Shown here one piece after another: positions 11,235-22,868 of a DNA stretch of 64,000 nucleotides (its first letter is position 1; each line of letters begins with the position of its first letter). Both the position numbers and the translations under genes were made by a program. Source of the stretch: Gremmenia infestans (lineage: Eukaryota > Ascomycota > Leotiomycetes > Helotiales > Hamatocanthoscyphaceae); assembly GCA_032629725.1 (NCBI GenBank), contig JAFEVB010000029.1, positions 248,001-312,000 of the forward strand, given 5' to 3'. Under the pieces are notes generated by a model, which saw only the letters and a list, made by a program, of their open reading frames with translations, made no database searches and was not told the origin of the DNA.

Positions 11235-12272
11235 ATGACAACTGATAATCAAGACGGCACCATGTCTACTGACAGCCAAGATCTAGTCCCCATCACCCTT
11301 ACCCACCATGGCAAACCTCATACTTTCTCCTTCCCCTCCGATGCGACGATATCAGACCTCTCAGACGAAATCGCCAACTCCCTCTCCGTTCCACCCTCCA
11401 ACCAGAAACTCATGATCTCCAAACTCGGCCTGCTCAAGCCCCCCTTCAAAGACCCCGGCCTCTCCATCAGCTCGATAGCAGACAAGAAGATAACGCTTAT
11501 GGGCAGTACCGCCGTAGAAGCCTCCTCCATCTCCGAAGCATCAGAGCACGCCTCAAGACGCGTAACTAGGCAGAGCAGGCCCATGCAAAAAGTGTCCGCA
11601 TACAAAACACACGATTGGAAGAAGGAGCAGGAAGAAGCGCAGTACACATTCACAACTCTGCGGCCTCTTCCTTACCTTCCCAACCCATCAAAGTCGCTGC
11701 AGTTTCTGCAAAGGTTGAAAGATGATGCTGGAATCAAAGCATCTATGCGGAAACACAAGTTTACGGTGCCGCTCCTCACAGAGATGAATCCTATCGAACA
11801 CACACAGTCGAACCACGAAGGCACATCGCGCACGCTGGGCCTGAACCGCAACGCTGGAGAAGTGATAGAACTGCGTTTGCGGACTGATGCTTACGATGGG
11901 TATCGGGATTACAAAACGATACGCAATACGCTGTGTCACGAGTTGGCGCATAATGTGCATGGGCCTCACGATAGAAATTTCTGGGAGTTGTGCAAGCAGA
12001 TTGAGAAGGAGGTTGAGGGCGCGGATTGGAAGAGTGGCGGCCACGCGTTGGCGGATGAGGAGTATTATGGCGGTGAGGATGTGGATGATCATGGGGGGTG
12101 GACGGGGGGCGAGTTTGTATTGGGCGCGAGTGGTAGTGGTGGTGCGGCGAGTACGGGGAGTGTTGTTAGTGCGGGATTGAGTAGAAGGGAGGTTCTGGCC
12201 AAGGCTGCAGAGGAGAGGATGAAGAGGTTGAGGGATCAGGGTGGTGAAAATGCTGGGAGTGGTTCTGGATAA
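11235..12272 (+). CDS. Ubiquitin-like/WLM-domain metalloprotease (Wss1-related)
   Basis: Single-exon protein of about 345 residues from ATG 11235; an ATG at 11265 is an alternative. The frame is open further upstream but has no ATG there. Residues about 15-95 form a ubiquitin-like domain (PITLTHHGKPHTFSFPSDAT, GLLKPPFKDPGLSIS). A WLM (Wss1p-like metalloprotease) domain follows, with the zinc motif HELAHNVHGPH, which fits HExxHxxxxxH, and RNFWELCKQIEKE after it. Ubl-WLM fusions are known in fungi such as fission yeast, and Wss1/SPRTN-type enzymes cleave DNA-protein crosslinks or SUMO/ubiquitin-linked chromatin proteins. The C-terminus is Gly-rich low complexity followed by a basic helix with RREVLAKAAEERMKRL. 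The exact substrate cannot be told from sequence. Confidence 0.85.
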   Translation: MTTDNQDGTMSTDSQDLVPITLTHHGKPHTFSFPSDATISDLSDEIANSLSVPPSNQKLMISKLGLLKPPFKDPGLSISSIADKKITLMGSTAVEASSISEASEHASRRVTRQSRPMQKVSAYKTHDWKKEQEEAQYTFTTLRPLPYLPNPSKSLQFLQRLKDDAGIKASMRKHKFTVPLLTEMNPIEHTQSNHEGTSRTLGLNRNAGEVIELRLRTDAYDGYRDYKTIRNTLCHELAHNVHGPHDRNFWELCKQIEKEVEGADWKSGGHALADEEYYGGEDVDDHGGWTGGEFVLGASGSGGAASTGSVVSAGLSRREVLAKAAEERMKRLRDQGGENAGSGSG

Positions 12273-12852
12273 GAGGCGCTCTAGAGGAATGAAATAGTAT
12301 TTGATCGGTGCAAGGCGTTGGAGACATCTGAGTTAGCGATAGTATTCGAATCAACTGCTTTTTTGAGACTAGTATTTTCTGGATATGCCTCGTTTGATGG
12401 TTTGCTACCTCACCTCAGTATATGTGTTTCTTTAAATGCCACGAGTAGGGAACAGGGTTAGGATGTTTGCTCTGAAATACAAATCGAAATTACATAACAT
12501 GTTACTATAGTACGGTGAGAAGCCGTTACATCTCAAGTTTTCCATAGCACAACCGCCGTGGCTTTTTAGTAACAAACAAGCATAGCAACTTATACGGCGT
12601 ATAACTCAAGAACAGGAAAAGCGCCCCCAACTGTATCCACTCTCGGATGCAACCCTATCAAAATGAAGCGCGTCTAATTCGCTCTCATCTCAAACAAACC
12701 CCATAAAACAAACCATGCAGCTAAAAATAAATGCTCAGCCGCATCGAACCCTGCAAGCCCAATCCGAAACATCTTCTAAACGCCCACACCATGACTTCTA
12801 AAGAACTCGTTCTCTCTTCTAGAAGTCACCCATGGATTTCTAGGATTGATTC
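12273..12852. other. Intergenic upstream of NACHT-ANK-HET gene
   Basis: About 580 bp. No gene or repeat was recognised; it should contain the promoter of the following gene. Confidence 0.4.
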
Positions 12853-15800
12853 ATGGACTCGTTTAAAGCAAAACTTAAGAGGGGTCGGAGTGTCTTGAGG
12901 GACGGCTTCAAGAGAGATAGCAGGAGTACTTCAGCCAGGAGTTCTATCACTGGGACTAGCGCGGCTACATCAACGCGCGACTCCCACGATGAAAGACCAA
13001 CTCAGATCACTACGGATGAAGTTTTGGGTAAAGTTCACATCGGAGCAGGAAACCATCTTCAAAAGACACCTGCCGTAGTGGATTCTGAAGACAAATCTCA
13101 AAAACCAGCCGAGTCGGTCGTGGCTACCTCAACTCCCAATATATCGGTTCCCGAAGTGGTGGTGACTTCTCATTCTTCCGCAGTGGACATATCAAAAAGG
13201 AAGGAAGGCCAAACCATCGAGACAGTTCCTTACTCTACCATATCGTTGACCACGGAAGAAGCGGGTCCCCAGCAAGCAATCTCTGTCCCACTAGCAACAC
13301 CCCCACAAGGAACTCAACCCAGTATTGAGAGTTCCAAACTTTGGCAAGATGCATACAAGAGTCTCAGAAAGGACCAACCAGACTTGGTTAAGAATTATGA
13401 GATCATCCTCAAACATGCGGCAAACATCCCCCAGAAGGCCGATATCCGAGATGAGGTTGCAAAGGTTGTATCCTTCCAGAAAGTGAAGATGGAGAACGGG
13501 CAGTGGTGTTTCCAATGGAATGATAAGCCACAGAAAATCCGAGATGTCATTCACAAGATTCTCAAAATCACAGACAAGGCGGCCTGTCTCGTCCAAGTGG
13601 CAATGACATATGCGCCCCCATATGTATCGATACCATGGGCTGCAATTGGAGCCATTCTACCTGTAAGAGAGCCCTGCATATGGAGCAAACCAATCTCTAA
13701 CTCTGTTCATAGTTCATGCTGAATGGCTTTGCCGAAGAGGAAGACGCCATCTTAGGCATTGAAAAAGTCGCGAGAATCATTTCAAGCTACCGCATTGTCG
13801 AAGATGCATTCTTACTCAACCCCCAATTCGCACAGACATATTCAGAAGCAGTTATGCCTCTCTATGTCAAAGTTCTAGAATATCAAGCCATCGCCGCCCA
13901 GCATTTCGGTCACCATACCTTGACACGCTTCGGAGCCAGCATGGTGAAAGCAACGGGCTGGAGCGATGCTCTTGCAGAGATTGAGGGACTTGATAATAGG
14001 AGTCGAGGCTCGGTCCTGCATTTGGGCATTCAGGCTCAGCAGCAGGGGTTCGAACGAATGCAGGGGAATTTCGGGGAGTTGGTCAAGATGTTTGAGAATC
14101 GAGATGATGTTTTGAAGGCGTACTTGAAGGATTTCTTTGTTCACAAGGGGGAGGTCGAGCAGTTATTGACTGATCTCTCTACCATTCCATACAAGCAAGA
14201 CCACAGGGATGTTCGCAAGGAGCTTGGATCTGCCTACTTCGGGTCCGGTCAGTGGCTCCTCAAGCATGAAACCATCAAGGGCTGGCGTGATTGGAAAGCA
14301 GATTTTGATGTTGTGTGGCTCGAGGGCAGTGTCGGAACTGGAAAAAGCTCCTTGACATCCATGCTCCTCGAAGATTTTGCAAAGACGCCTTCCGGAAACC
14401 TAGCATTCTTCTACTGTTCGAAGAAAGCAGCGAAGAAAGATCAGCAGTTCAGTGCTCGTGACAGTGTAGAGAATATTCTACGTACCCTGATTATTCAACT
14501 TTCGATGTCATCAGACGGCAGTTCAATATCTGACGAGATTCGCGAATATCACACTCGCAGCAAACAGGGAATACGCGGGGGTGGCATGGAATTAGCAGAC
14601 TGCATCACTTTACTGGAAGGAATTGTTGCTAACGAAGACCGCCCCCGAATCACCATTGTTATTGACGCCTTGGATGAGTGCGTCAACTTCAACAAACTCC
14701 TCGAAATCTTGCAGCAAGTTTTCGTTTCCCAAGACGGTGTTCGGATTTTCTTTTCCAGTCGCTTCGATGTTGATGTTCATCGCCACTTTCCCAACGCTCA
14801 GAAGATTGTCATCGAACAGCAGAACGGGCCTGATATACTCAAGTACATAGATACCGAGATTTCGGAGCGGAGAGTCGGTAGTGGCTTGACTGATGAACAG
14901 GCTGCTGAGCTGAAGTCAATCGTCATGCGTCGTCATGAAGGAATGTAAGTGAACATTACCCACTATGCATTTCAACCAAGCTCACTGATAAATCAGGTTC
15001 ATCTGGGTCGTTCTTGTGATCGATGATATTCTAGATGAGAATGAAGAAGATCGTGCTCAGATGGAGGAAGATATCCAGATTAGAATTGACGCCCTGAGGG
15101 ATTCCGATGAAACCGACATAGAGAAAATGCTAAGCACCGCATACGATAGTGTCTATATCAAAGCAATTGGAAAGGGGAAGCAACCTACTCGCCGGCACAT
15201 AGTGGATGTTGCGCTCAAATGGACTCTCTGTTCATTCCGTCCACTCACTCTCACCGAACTTACTTACGCAATTTCTATTAAAGAAGATGGAACCTTGATG
15301 AAAAATATCCAGGGAGGTATGATTCTTGATTTCTGCAGCAATTTGTTGCTCGAGGGATCTGGTGGTATTGTTAGATTCGCGCATTTGTCGGTGAAACATT
15401 ACGTGGAACGGAAAGAACCACCCGACTATTCTGCCCTTGAATCGCATGCTCAAGCAGCCACTAGCTGTCTCTTCTTGAAAAACTCCCCGCAGTATCATGA
15501 GATTACTACCAGTACACTTGAACTGTCATATCGCGCGCATGGTTCTGTCGGAAAAAGCTTTTCAAATTACGTCAAGACATATTGGGCCAGGCACTGTCGA
15601 GAAGCAAAGCAAAGTGCAATTGAAGTGGAAGATACCAGACATGGAGACACTGGACAGAACGGTATTGGGCATCTGATTGATGGGTTGGAAAAACTTATCG
15701 ATCCAAGCCAACCAACCACAGTACACAATTTCAGCACATCTTTGAATGGGCAAGAAATGCTTCGAGATGCAATACAACAGAACGACGAACAGACAGTCGA

Positions 15801-18201
15801 AATGCTGATAGCCGTGAATGTTGATGTCAAAGTACGAGACGAATTCGGAAACACTCCCCTCCACGAAGCTGTTCGTTGGAATCGGCTCGTATTACTGGAA
15901 AGACTTATAGATGTCGAGGCAGACTTGAACACTCAAAACTTCAATGGTGACTCGCCCCTTCACTTCGCCGCCTTCTGGGGATTTGAAGAGGTTTTGCAAG
16001 CGTTGATATCGACAGGCGCTGAGCGAAGCATACGCAACCAAAGAGGAGAAACAGCTTTGCACGTCGCTGTCATTCAAAAGCACAAGGAGATCGTGCGCAT
16101 CCTCCTTGTAGCTGGTGTCGATAAGAACGCGACCGACAACTGGGGTAACAATCCACTGCATTATGCTAAACTGGGAAAAGAGATTACGAAGGACAACTCA
16201 ATTTGCAACTTACTGGAGCCTCCAGTGGATAAAAATGCATCATCCTACAAAACTCCATCGATCATACTACCTGGCCTATGCGACTATTGCGATATCATTC
16301 GTTGGATAGGCAAATCCCCGAAAATTACTTTTCATAAGCATTGGCCCTCCTATGATGATCTGAAAAGTTCAGCAAATGGTGGATGTAGTTTGTGTGGTCT
16401 GTTACTTCGGGAATTTGATGCTCTCGACTGTCAGAATATCTTGAAAGGTGACCCCTCCGAAGTATCAATCTCACTACAACTAGTCTCTCGCCAGGCGTTC
16501 TCGGATAGCGACAATGACAAACTCAAGGCCACAATTGGTGGGACCTTGGAAGTCGAGTTTGAACTCTGCCTCGATCCGAGTAAGTCTTACTGAAACCTCT
16601 TGGAACAGAAAATAATACTGATTTATTGACTAGAAACGGATCTCGGTCCTTTGAAAAACGAAATATCCGGAAGGCTGATAGCCCCAAAACCTTCCGATCA
16701 ATCGTGCTTTGACTTGGTCAAGACATGGCTGGACGACTGCGCAAAGAACCATTCCCAATGTGTCATGGAACCCAGCACTCTTCCAACTCGCATCATTGAT
16801 GTTGGACCTCCGGATGGCTCCAAGGAGCCCTTTCTCTACCTGCCCAAATCTGGTGAAGTTGGGAACTACCTCTACCTTTCGGCCAGGAGAAGTGGATACC
16901 TTGATGGTGGCTGTCTACTCATGTCAAACATGCAAGATCTTTATAAGGCTATGCCTCTCCTGTCGCTTCCCAGGACATTCAAAGATGCTGTTCTGATCAC
17001 ACGCCGACTTGGAATACAGTACTTATGGATAGACGCTTATTGCATCTTGCAAGATACTCGTGATGACTGGGTGCTCGAGTCTACCAAGATTGGCCAGTAT
17101 CTGAGGAATTCAACCTTCACTTTAATAGCAGCTTCAGCAACAGGATCTCACCATGGCATATTCGAGGAGAGACAATTCTATGAGCCTCTGCTACGGCTTC
17201 CTTGCCATGAAATCCCAACTGCAAGCACGTCCGCTCAACCCTGGACTGGCGATCTTTGCCTCCGACATCCTACAAAATCCGCATTAGACGCCATGTCCTC
17301 CAGTGTCTTGCAAAGAGGCTGGATGGTACAAGAGCTCGTCTTGCCGGAGCGCAATGTAATATTCGGCAACGAACAAATATATTGGAACTGTCAAAAACTG
17401 TCCCGAGCGGAAGACACAATTTGTCACCAGAGTCCCATCTTACGACTGAACGGTAGCCCCAATGGTGCTACTCCCATCGCCGGCGAAGACTACACGCGCG
17501 AGTTCACCGAACGCTGGTACTACCTCGTCGAAGTCTATTCCGGGACTATCTACGTTCGCTCGACAGATAGACTGCCCGGGCTCTCGCACATGGTCAAACA
17601 CATGCTGCAGCAGATCAACACAACATACCACGCCGGTCTCTGGCGCTCCAGCTTCCACCGCGGTCTCCTCTGGCGAGCGAAATCCATCGTTCCCGCGCAG
17701 CGCTTCCAGGACTACATCGCGCCTAGCTGGAGCTGGGCTTCCCTTAATGCCCCGGTCTCCTATACCATCGGCCTGAACGAATCGAGTGGGAGTGCACACG
17801 ATGCCGAGATCCTCGATATCCAGATCTCGACACCAGCTTCGAACACTACCGGTGTCGTTGATTCCGGATCCCTCACGCTCCGCGCTCTGTCTCGTAGCAT
17901 CTCCAAAACTAATATACCGAAAGGCTGTAATTACTATTTTGACGACGCAGGGTTTGAGGCGGAGTGGCGGGGTGGGAGGGGGTTTATGCATATTGTTGTG
18001 TGTACGTGGGCTGTGAATAAAAATCTGGCAGGGGGAATGAAAACGAAACCAAAATCGGCGGGGTTGGTATTACGGCGTGTTGAGTTTGATGGGGAGACGG
18101 GGGAGGGGAGCTGGCAGAGGGTTGGATTGGTTATGGGGCCCGATGATGATGTTGGTGTTGAGGGGGAAGAGTGGGAGAGGAGGCAATTTATAGTCATTTG
18201 A
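12853..18201 (+). CDS. NLR-like protein: NACHT NTPase - ankyrin repeats - C-terminal HET domain
   Basis: Four exons, 12853-13662, 13713-14944, 14997-16579 and 16634-18201, join in phase to give 1,730 residues. Residues 1-160 are Ser/Thr-rich and basic. An N-terminal NACHT-associated helical region follows (from SSKLWQDAYKSLRKDQPDL). The NACHT NTPase has Walker A GSVGTGKSSL (about residue 474) and Walker B ITIVIDALDEC (about 583). About four ankyrin repeats lie at about 930-1090 (GNTPLHEAVRWNRLVLLERL, GDSPLHFAAFWGFEEVLQAL). The end is a full HET module: Cys lead LCDYC, SSANGGCSLCGLL and core LPRTFKDAVLITRRLG, LWIDAYCILQD. NACHT proteins act as signal-sensing switches, and HET domains trigger incompatibility cell death in fungi. 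In classical HET-E/HET-D proteins HET is N-terminal and the repeats are WD40; here the order is reversed. The intron at 16580-16633 that links ankyrin and HET parts is well formed and phase-correct, favouring one gene over two. Confidence 0.88.
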
Positions 18202-18754
18202 GATAGATAGTATAGCATAGCATAGCGTAGCGTAGGAATAGGATTGTTTTTACAAGCACAAAGTATGAGAGTTTTTGTTAGAGGGTAAAAACGAGCATTG
18301 CGGATTTACTGTGAATGTTGGAACCCCTATTCTATCTCGCTTAATTAACCCACCTGCGTCGAAAAAAGGGGATCAAAACTACGCAGAAATTTGAAATTAT
18401 GTAGACAGCTGTCATGATCTTTTTGACAGATAGATAGTGTGCTATCATGGCTTCAGTAAGGATCTTGTCACATCAGGATTACTCCAATGGCAATGAGTTG
18501 AGATGGATGAAACGTTGCGCGGTAAAGAACGCTTGGGATTATACGGAGTAAGGCTCTATCTGCACAAGGTCTGCGGAGCCCATAGACCTGTTTTAGATAT
18601 TTTATTGCATAGATATCTGAATGATGACGTCGTATTGTATGCTTACTGCCTAATAATATTCCTAATTGCCTATCTCCACTCTTCCCAAAAACCTTCAATC
18701 CAAAACATCCCCCCACACCCTAAAAAATACTCTTCTCTCCCGCCTAGATAATTA
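18202..18754. other. Intergenic between convergent genes
   Basis: About 550 bp at the 3' ends of the NACHT-ANK-HET and RNase H-like genes. Nothing coding is recognised. Confidence 0.4.
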
Positions 18755-19819
18755 CTATTTGTTCCTCTCCAGATGAGCAACATGTAACTCTACAGCACTC
18801 AGCTCTGCCGGCGTAGCAGGTCTTGGCCTAACCAGAAACGGCGAAACCTCCCAATCAAACCACTTATCTTTCCCGCCATCCTTCTGAATCTCAGACCTCA
18901 GCACACTCCTCCGTGCCATCTCCCACATCTTCACAAGGCCCTCCGCATGTCCAGGGCCAAAAAGTAGGTCGAAATTAGGCTCTGTATCTTTTCCCGTAAG
19001 GACGAGGCGCCGGATCGCATACATGACTAGTAGTTTCAGACCCGTTGTGTGCTTGTCCGGTAAATCCATATTCAATTCCTCCGCAAGCGCGCGGGCTTCG
19101 GGAGATTTGGCCGCTTTGTTGAGCCAGTGTTTATAGAACGGCTTTCTGAGCATCTTGTTCTCTTTCTCGTAGGTGTTGCTGTCATCGTCTTCTTCGTCAG
19201 AAAACGCTGGATTTGCCATATCCCGCGCGCATCTAACGTGTTCGGAATCCACTTTCCAGAACTTGACTTTGACACCAGACTCCTCGAGCAGCAGGACTTT
19301 CTTTTGCAGAGCTTTGTAGGCCATGCTATTAGCCACTGTCCGGTTATTCCCATCTCGGAATTCTTTCTTCTTCGAAATCCAGTCCCAGCGCCACATGCTG
19401 GTGCTGATGGCATCCGTCAAGCCGCTCGAATCGGTCATCAGGATAACACATCTGATTCCCGTGATATGGTCTTCGACTATCTGTAGGGCCCGCACAGCGG
19501 CGCAAATCTCACCTAGGCGGATGGTCTGCTCTTCTGCTTCTGGGTCGGAACCAGAGTCGTTGTAGCGGGAATCCTTGGCAAACCACGTTCCGTATGTTGC
19601 TTGTGCTTTTTTTGTTCCCTCGCCGCGGCAAGCTCCGTCTATGATTACCAAGATGGCATCAGATACTGCCAATGCGTTGGCTCCCTTGTGGAGAGCCGGA
19701 TTTGATATCTCGCGTTTGATGTCTGGTAGGATGAGACCGGAAGGTAGTTTGACGGTCTTTGTTGCCTTTTTGATGTAGGAATTAGGGTCGAAGACGCGGT
19801 CGGGTATGTATTTGACCAT
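18755..19819 (-). CDS. RNase H-fold protein (paralogue 1, catalytic residues present)
   Basis: Single exon, 354 residues. Residues about 54-210 show an RNase H-like fold: VIIDGACRGEG (Asp61), LGEICAAVRAL (Glu104), VILMTDSSGL (Asp130) and, after KVKFWKVDSEHV, CARDMAN (Asp200). These fit the usual DEDD carboxylates. RNase H-type enzymes cleave the RNA strand of RNA:DNA hybrids, but many stand-alone fungal relatives have no known substrate. The N-terminal about 50 residues and the basic or acidic C-terminal half (EARALAEELNMDLPD, RRLVLTGKDTEPNFDLLFGP) recur in the neighbouring paralogue, so they are part of this family and not a separate domain. It neighbours two broken relatives at 20410 and 22119. 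Whether it is domesticated from a retroelement or a host RNase H is unknown. Confidence 0.75.
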   Translation of the reverse strand: MVKYIPDRVFDPNSYIKKATKTVKLPSGLILPDIKREISNPALHKGANALAVSDAILVIIDGACRGEGTKKAQATYGTWFAKDSRYNDSGSDPEAEEQTIRLGEICAAVRALQIVEDHITGIRCVILMTDSSGLTDAISTSMWRWDWISKKKEFRDGNNRTVANSMAYKALQKKVLLLEESGVKVKFWKVDSEHVRCARDMANPAFSDEEDDDSNTYEKENKMLRKPFYKHWLNKAAKSPEARALAEELNMDLPDKHTTGLKLLVMYAIRRLVLTGKDTEPNFDLLFGPGHAEGLVKMWEMARRSVLRSEIQKDGGKDKWFDWEVSPFLVRPRPATPAELSAVELHVAHLERNK

Positions 19820-20409
19820 AGTGAACGCCGGCGTCGATATAGAGGCATTCTAGTATTCGATTTGTGCAGAGGTCGACCCTGGATGCCGTTGTTCAAAGAA
19901 CAAATGCTGCTTGCACTTGGAAAATTGAATATTTGGGCATGGAACTTGACCTAGAACAGTGTGAATTGCCTTTTAGGGGAGGTATAGCCGCCTTTACATT
20001 TAGCTGTCTACCTTTCCTTAAAGACAATAAGCGCCTTTGACAAATTTCTTCGACTGAAGAATTACCATTGTACCAATTGTTGGCATATTGGGACCTGACT
20101 TTGTAGACAGGAAAGCAGAAGGATATTCAAGGGCAACGTCTAGCAGCGCAGCATTGTTCAAATCCATGTTACAGTTAAACAGCATGGAATCTGTCTTATA
20201 TGTAATGTTAATCCATTCTTTGTCTGCGTAGGAAATGTAACACAAGTTGCATTTGTAGGTGTTGATAGACGCTAAAATTGTCAAGCAAGTGGTACCTATC
20301 CCCAAACAAGTGTTACTTAACTCCATTGTATTCTGATACTTATAAACGTATAAGATTTTTAGTTAGACGGTGAAGTACTGAATTCTTCGCTGCTTCCGAG
20401 TCTTCCGAG
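19820..20409. other. Intergenic between RNase H-like paralogues
   Basis: About 590 bp, AT-rich. A 102-codon minus-strand frame (20326-20018) begins with ATG but shows no family resemblance and I do not call it a gene. Confidence 0.3.
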
Positions 20410-21479
20410 TCAAGGGTCTGTGAAATGTATTAACAACGATGATTCCAGTGGAATGAAGTATGGGTTAACTAGAGGAAGCTTCTTGGCTCGATCCTCAAGG
20501 AGCGTGGTAGATTTGCCTTTCTTGCGTTTGTTCTGAGCGATAGTCTCCAGATGCTGCGCAATGCGCTTCTGGTCCTCCGCTGTAGCCTTTCTAGGTCGCT
20601 GCCAGCGGATATTGGCATCCAAAGACTCTCGCAAGGGGTTCCTAGGTGGATCGTGTGGGCGGTAAGGTTCCAGAAAATCTAGTCGATTAGCCCACCACTC
20701 CTCCCTAATCGCTTTAGCATCCTTCATTCTGGTCCAAAATGTCGCTTGAAGTTCGGCGGCGTGTTTTCGCCCGTATAGACTAGTCTTCTGATTGGAGCTG
20801 TAATTCCAGTGAAACCTCCACTGGTGATGGAAGACTGTGGGAGGCTAATACCAAGTCTTCGACATAGCTGTTGAGCCAGAGGATCCAACTGTGCTCTCTG
20901 CATCCAATAATGCATGGAGCGCTCCAGAGGATTTGACATGGGCGGAGATAGTTCGTACTGTTCACTGTCATAGCCGGTGTTTGCCAAGGCAACTGCGTCC
21001 TCATTGTACTTCCTTTCCACAAACCAGAATTTTACCCTAAATCGATTCTCAGCCTCAGCCTCCTGGATCAAGTTTTCAACAGCCTCGAATAGCAAACCGT
21101 TGGTCGATGCGTCTGCAACTGTCTCACAGGAATCACTCTCTTCCCATTCTTGGATGTGATGGCTCAGGAATTTTGCCACATAAGCGGAGTGCGTCTTGAT
21201 AATGACAGTGGAATTGGAGAGAGGTTCTATTTCGAGAGCGTCCTCTGTTTGCTCGAGGGCTCTTTGGACGGCATATAACACGGCAGCGTTGCTATTCTGA
21301 CTCTCGCTCTCCGGAAGTACGTCGCCGTCATTCACCCAGCCACAATCTTTCCCAAACCAGGCTCCAAATGCCGCCTTGCCATCTTCGGTACCGTTTCGTT
21401 TACAGGCGCCATATACCGAAACGACAACGACTTTACATAAGGGGTTCCGAAGCGAGCTAGTCTCTCTATCTGCTAGCAT
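20410..21479 (-). pseudogene. RNase H-fold paralogue 2, frameshifted and without catalytic acids
   Basis: Two overlapping frames make one homologue of paralogue 1. The first (ATG 21479 to TGA 20724) contains VVVSVYGACKRNG, AAVLYAVQRAL, VIIKTHSAYV and VKFWFVERKYNEDAVALANTG, and ends RRLVYTGENTPPNFKRHFGP. The second (20727-20410) continues the family C-terminus (KAIREEWWANRLDF, RPRKATAEDQKRIAQHLETI), matching paralogue 1 residues after LLFGP. The stop and the next ATG overlap as ATGA, so a -1 shift separates the halves. All three first catalytic positions are changed relative to paralogue 1 (Asp to Tyr, Glu to Asn, Asp to His), so nuclease activity is unlikely even if the frame were continuous. 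A sequencing indel could explain the shift but not the lost residues. Confidence 0.7.
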
Positions 21480-22118
21480 TGAAAGGTGAGACACGCCAGT
21501 CGTGCCTTCGCAAATCCATTTGTGTAGGGAACGTCCTGGGGACTATTTCACAGGGATTGAACAAGCGTTCATCAGACTGAAGTGCCTGCTGAATGGCTCC
21601 CAACTCCATCACTTTGAGTTAAGAGGGATGGTAAATGTTTTTGGGAGGTTGAAAAGTTGTAGAAAGGGATGTCAATTAACGATTCCGTTTGCACGGATGT
21701 GGGATGAAACCTGAAGCTCATCACGTGTTTCTTTTCTTCACATACCCACTTGCTACATGGAACTAGATAGGGTCCAAGAGTACTCACTGATGATGGCTCA
21801 TTCAAAGCTCAAGTCAATTGCCACTTAAAGCTCGACTCGCAATCCGAGGTTTTGATTTAGAAGTCATGTGACTTTTGGTTCTTCTCCTAACCATTAACTC
21901 ACCTCCAAACGGTAGGAGGTATGCATCAAGACCAGGAACTAAGCACTTCTTTTCTTCGCCTTACAATAGAGGCGAGGCAAATTTTCTGATCTCAAGCCAC
22001 AGAATCTTGGTTTCTGAATACAATTAGACCAATATATTTCCAATTCGTTAAGCGACTTCCCCTATTCGAGCTACGGTTACATTTACTTTCTCGACAAGGC
22101 AACGGTTGGTCCGGAGCC
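21480..22118. other. Intergenic between divergent RNase H-like pseudogenes
   Basis: About 640 bp. The frame of paralogue 2 continues openly a little upstream of its first ATG; no other feature is recognised. Confidence 0.35.
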
Positions 22119-22724
22119 ATGATACCGAATCGAGTCTTCGAATCCACTAAGTACGCGACACTAGACGATGAAGTGAATCTCATCTACCAACGGCGAGCAA
22201 GCGTCCAGCGAATTGCCGGTCACGAACAAGCCATTGTAATCGACATTATGGGCAGGGGCAAAAATTTCACTGACCGTGCCCCCTACGCAACACTTGGATT
22301 TGGTGCTTACTTCGGCCCCGCTTCGGACCGCAACATGAGCGAACAAGTCCCAGCCGACATTCCTCTCAACGATAACGCGGCCCAGCTCTACGCAGCTATC
22401 GTAGCGGTGGACGTTGCGAATTTTTGGATGAAACAGGTTTCGCCAGATTTTCACGAGGTGTGTGAAATGGTGGTGGTGAAGACGGACTCCAAGTCGTTGG
22501 TGCAGTCCATTAGCAAGTACGTCTGGATTTGGCAGGAAGAAGGATACTTGAATTGGCTGGGTAAACCGGTCGATGTTGCAGATGGGTGGGAGACGTTGCA
22601 CAGGTCGTGTCTGGCATTGTAAAAATGCGTAGTTGATGTTCGGTTTTGGAAGTTACGAGGAAGTCAGATAGGAGCGGCTAAGGATTTGGCAATGCGTGCT
22701 ATCGAGGATTCGAGGAAGCTCTGA
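22119..22724 (+). pseudogene. RNase H-fold paralogue 3 with internal in-frame stop
   Basis: From ATG 22119 the frame encodes a third relative: MIPNRVFESTKYATL, IVIDIMGRGKNF (first Asp kept), LNDNAAQLYAAIVAV (Glu position is Asn), VVVKTDSKSLVQSIS (Asp kept) and YVWIWQEEGYLNWLGKPV. A TAA at 22620-22622 stops it at 167 codons. The same frame then continues with homology (VRFWKLRGSQIGAAKDLAMR, equivalent to the VKFWKVDSEHVRCARDMAN region of paralogue 1) to TGA at 22722-22724. The C-terminal half seen in paralogue 1 is absent. A nonsense mutation plus a 3' truncation is the plain reading. Confidence 0.7.
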
Positions 22725-22868
22725 AGATTGTGCCGGAAGAAACGACATCTTGATCAATAAGCCTATGTCTTGGGAGGTATAAGAGCTGGATGATCCATAC
22801 GCACCAAAACTTTTGCCACTGGAAGAAGTCCAAGCCTCAGATATTGTTCGGTCAGGTGTGTCAATTAA

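Noticed and set aside
17440..17991. Long minus-strand frame (183 codons) inside the HET exon
   Set aside because: Antisense shadow of the HET-coding frame, no domain, no splice or start context.
20018..20326. 102-codon ATG-initiated frame between RNase H-like genes
   Set aside because: AT-rich, no recognised motif, no paralogue; likely chance.
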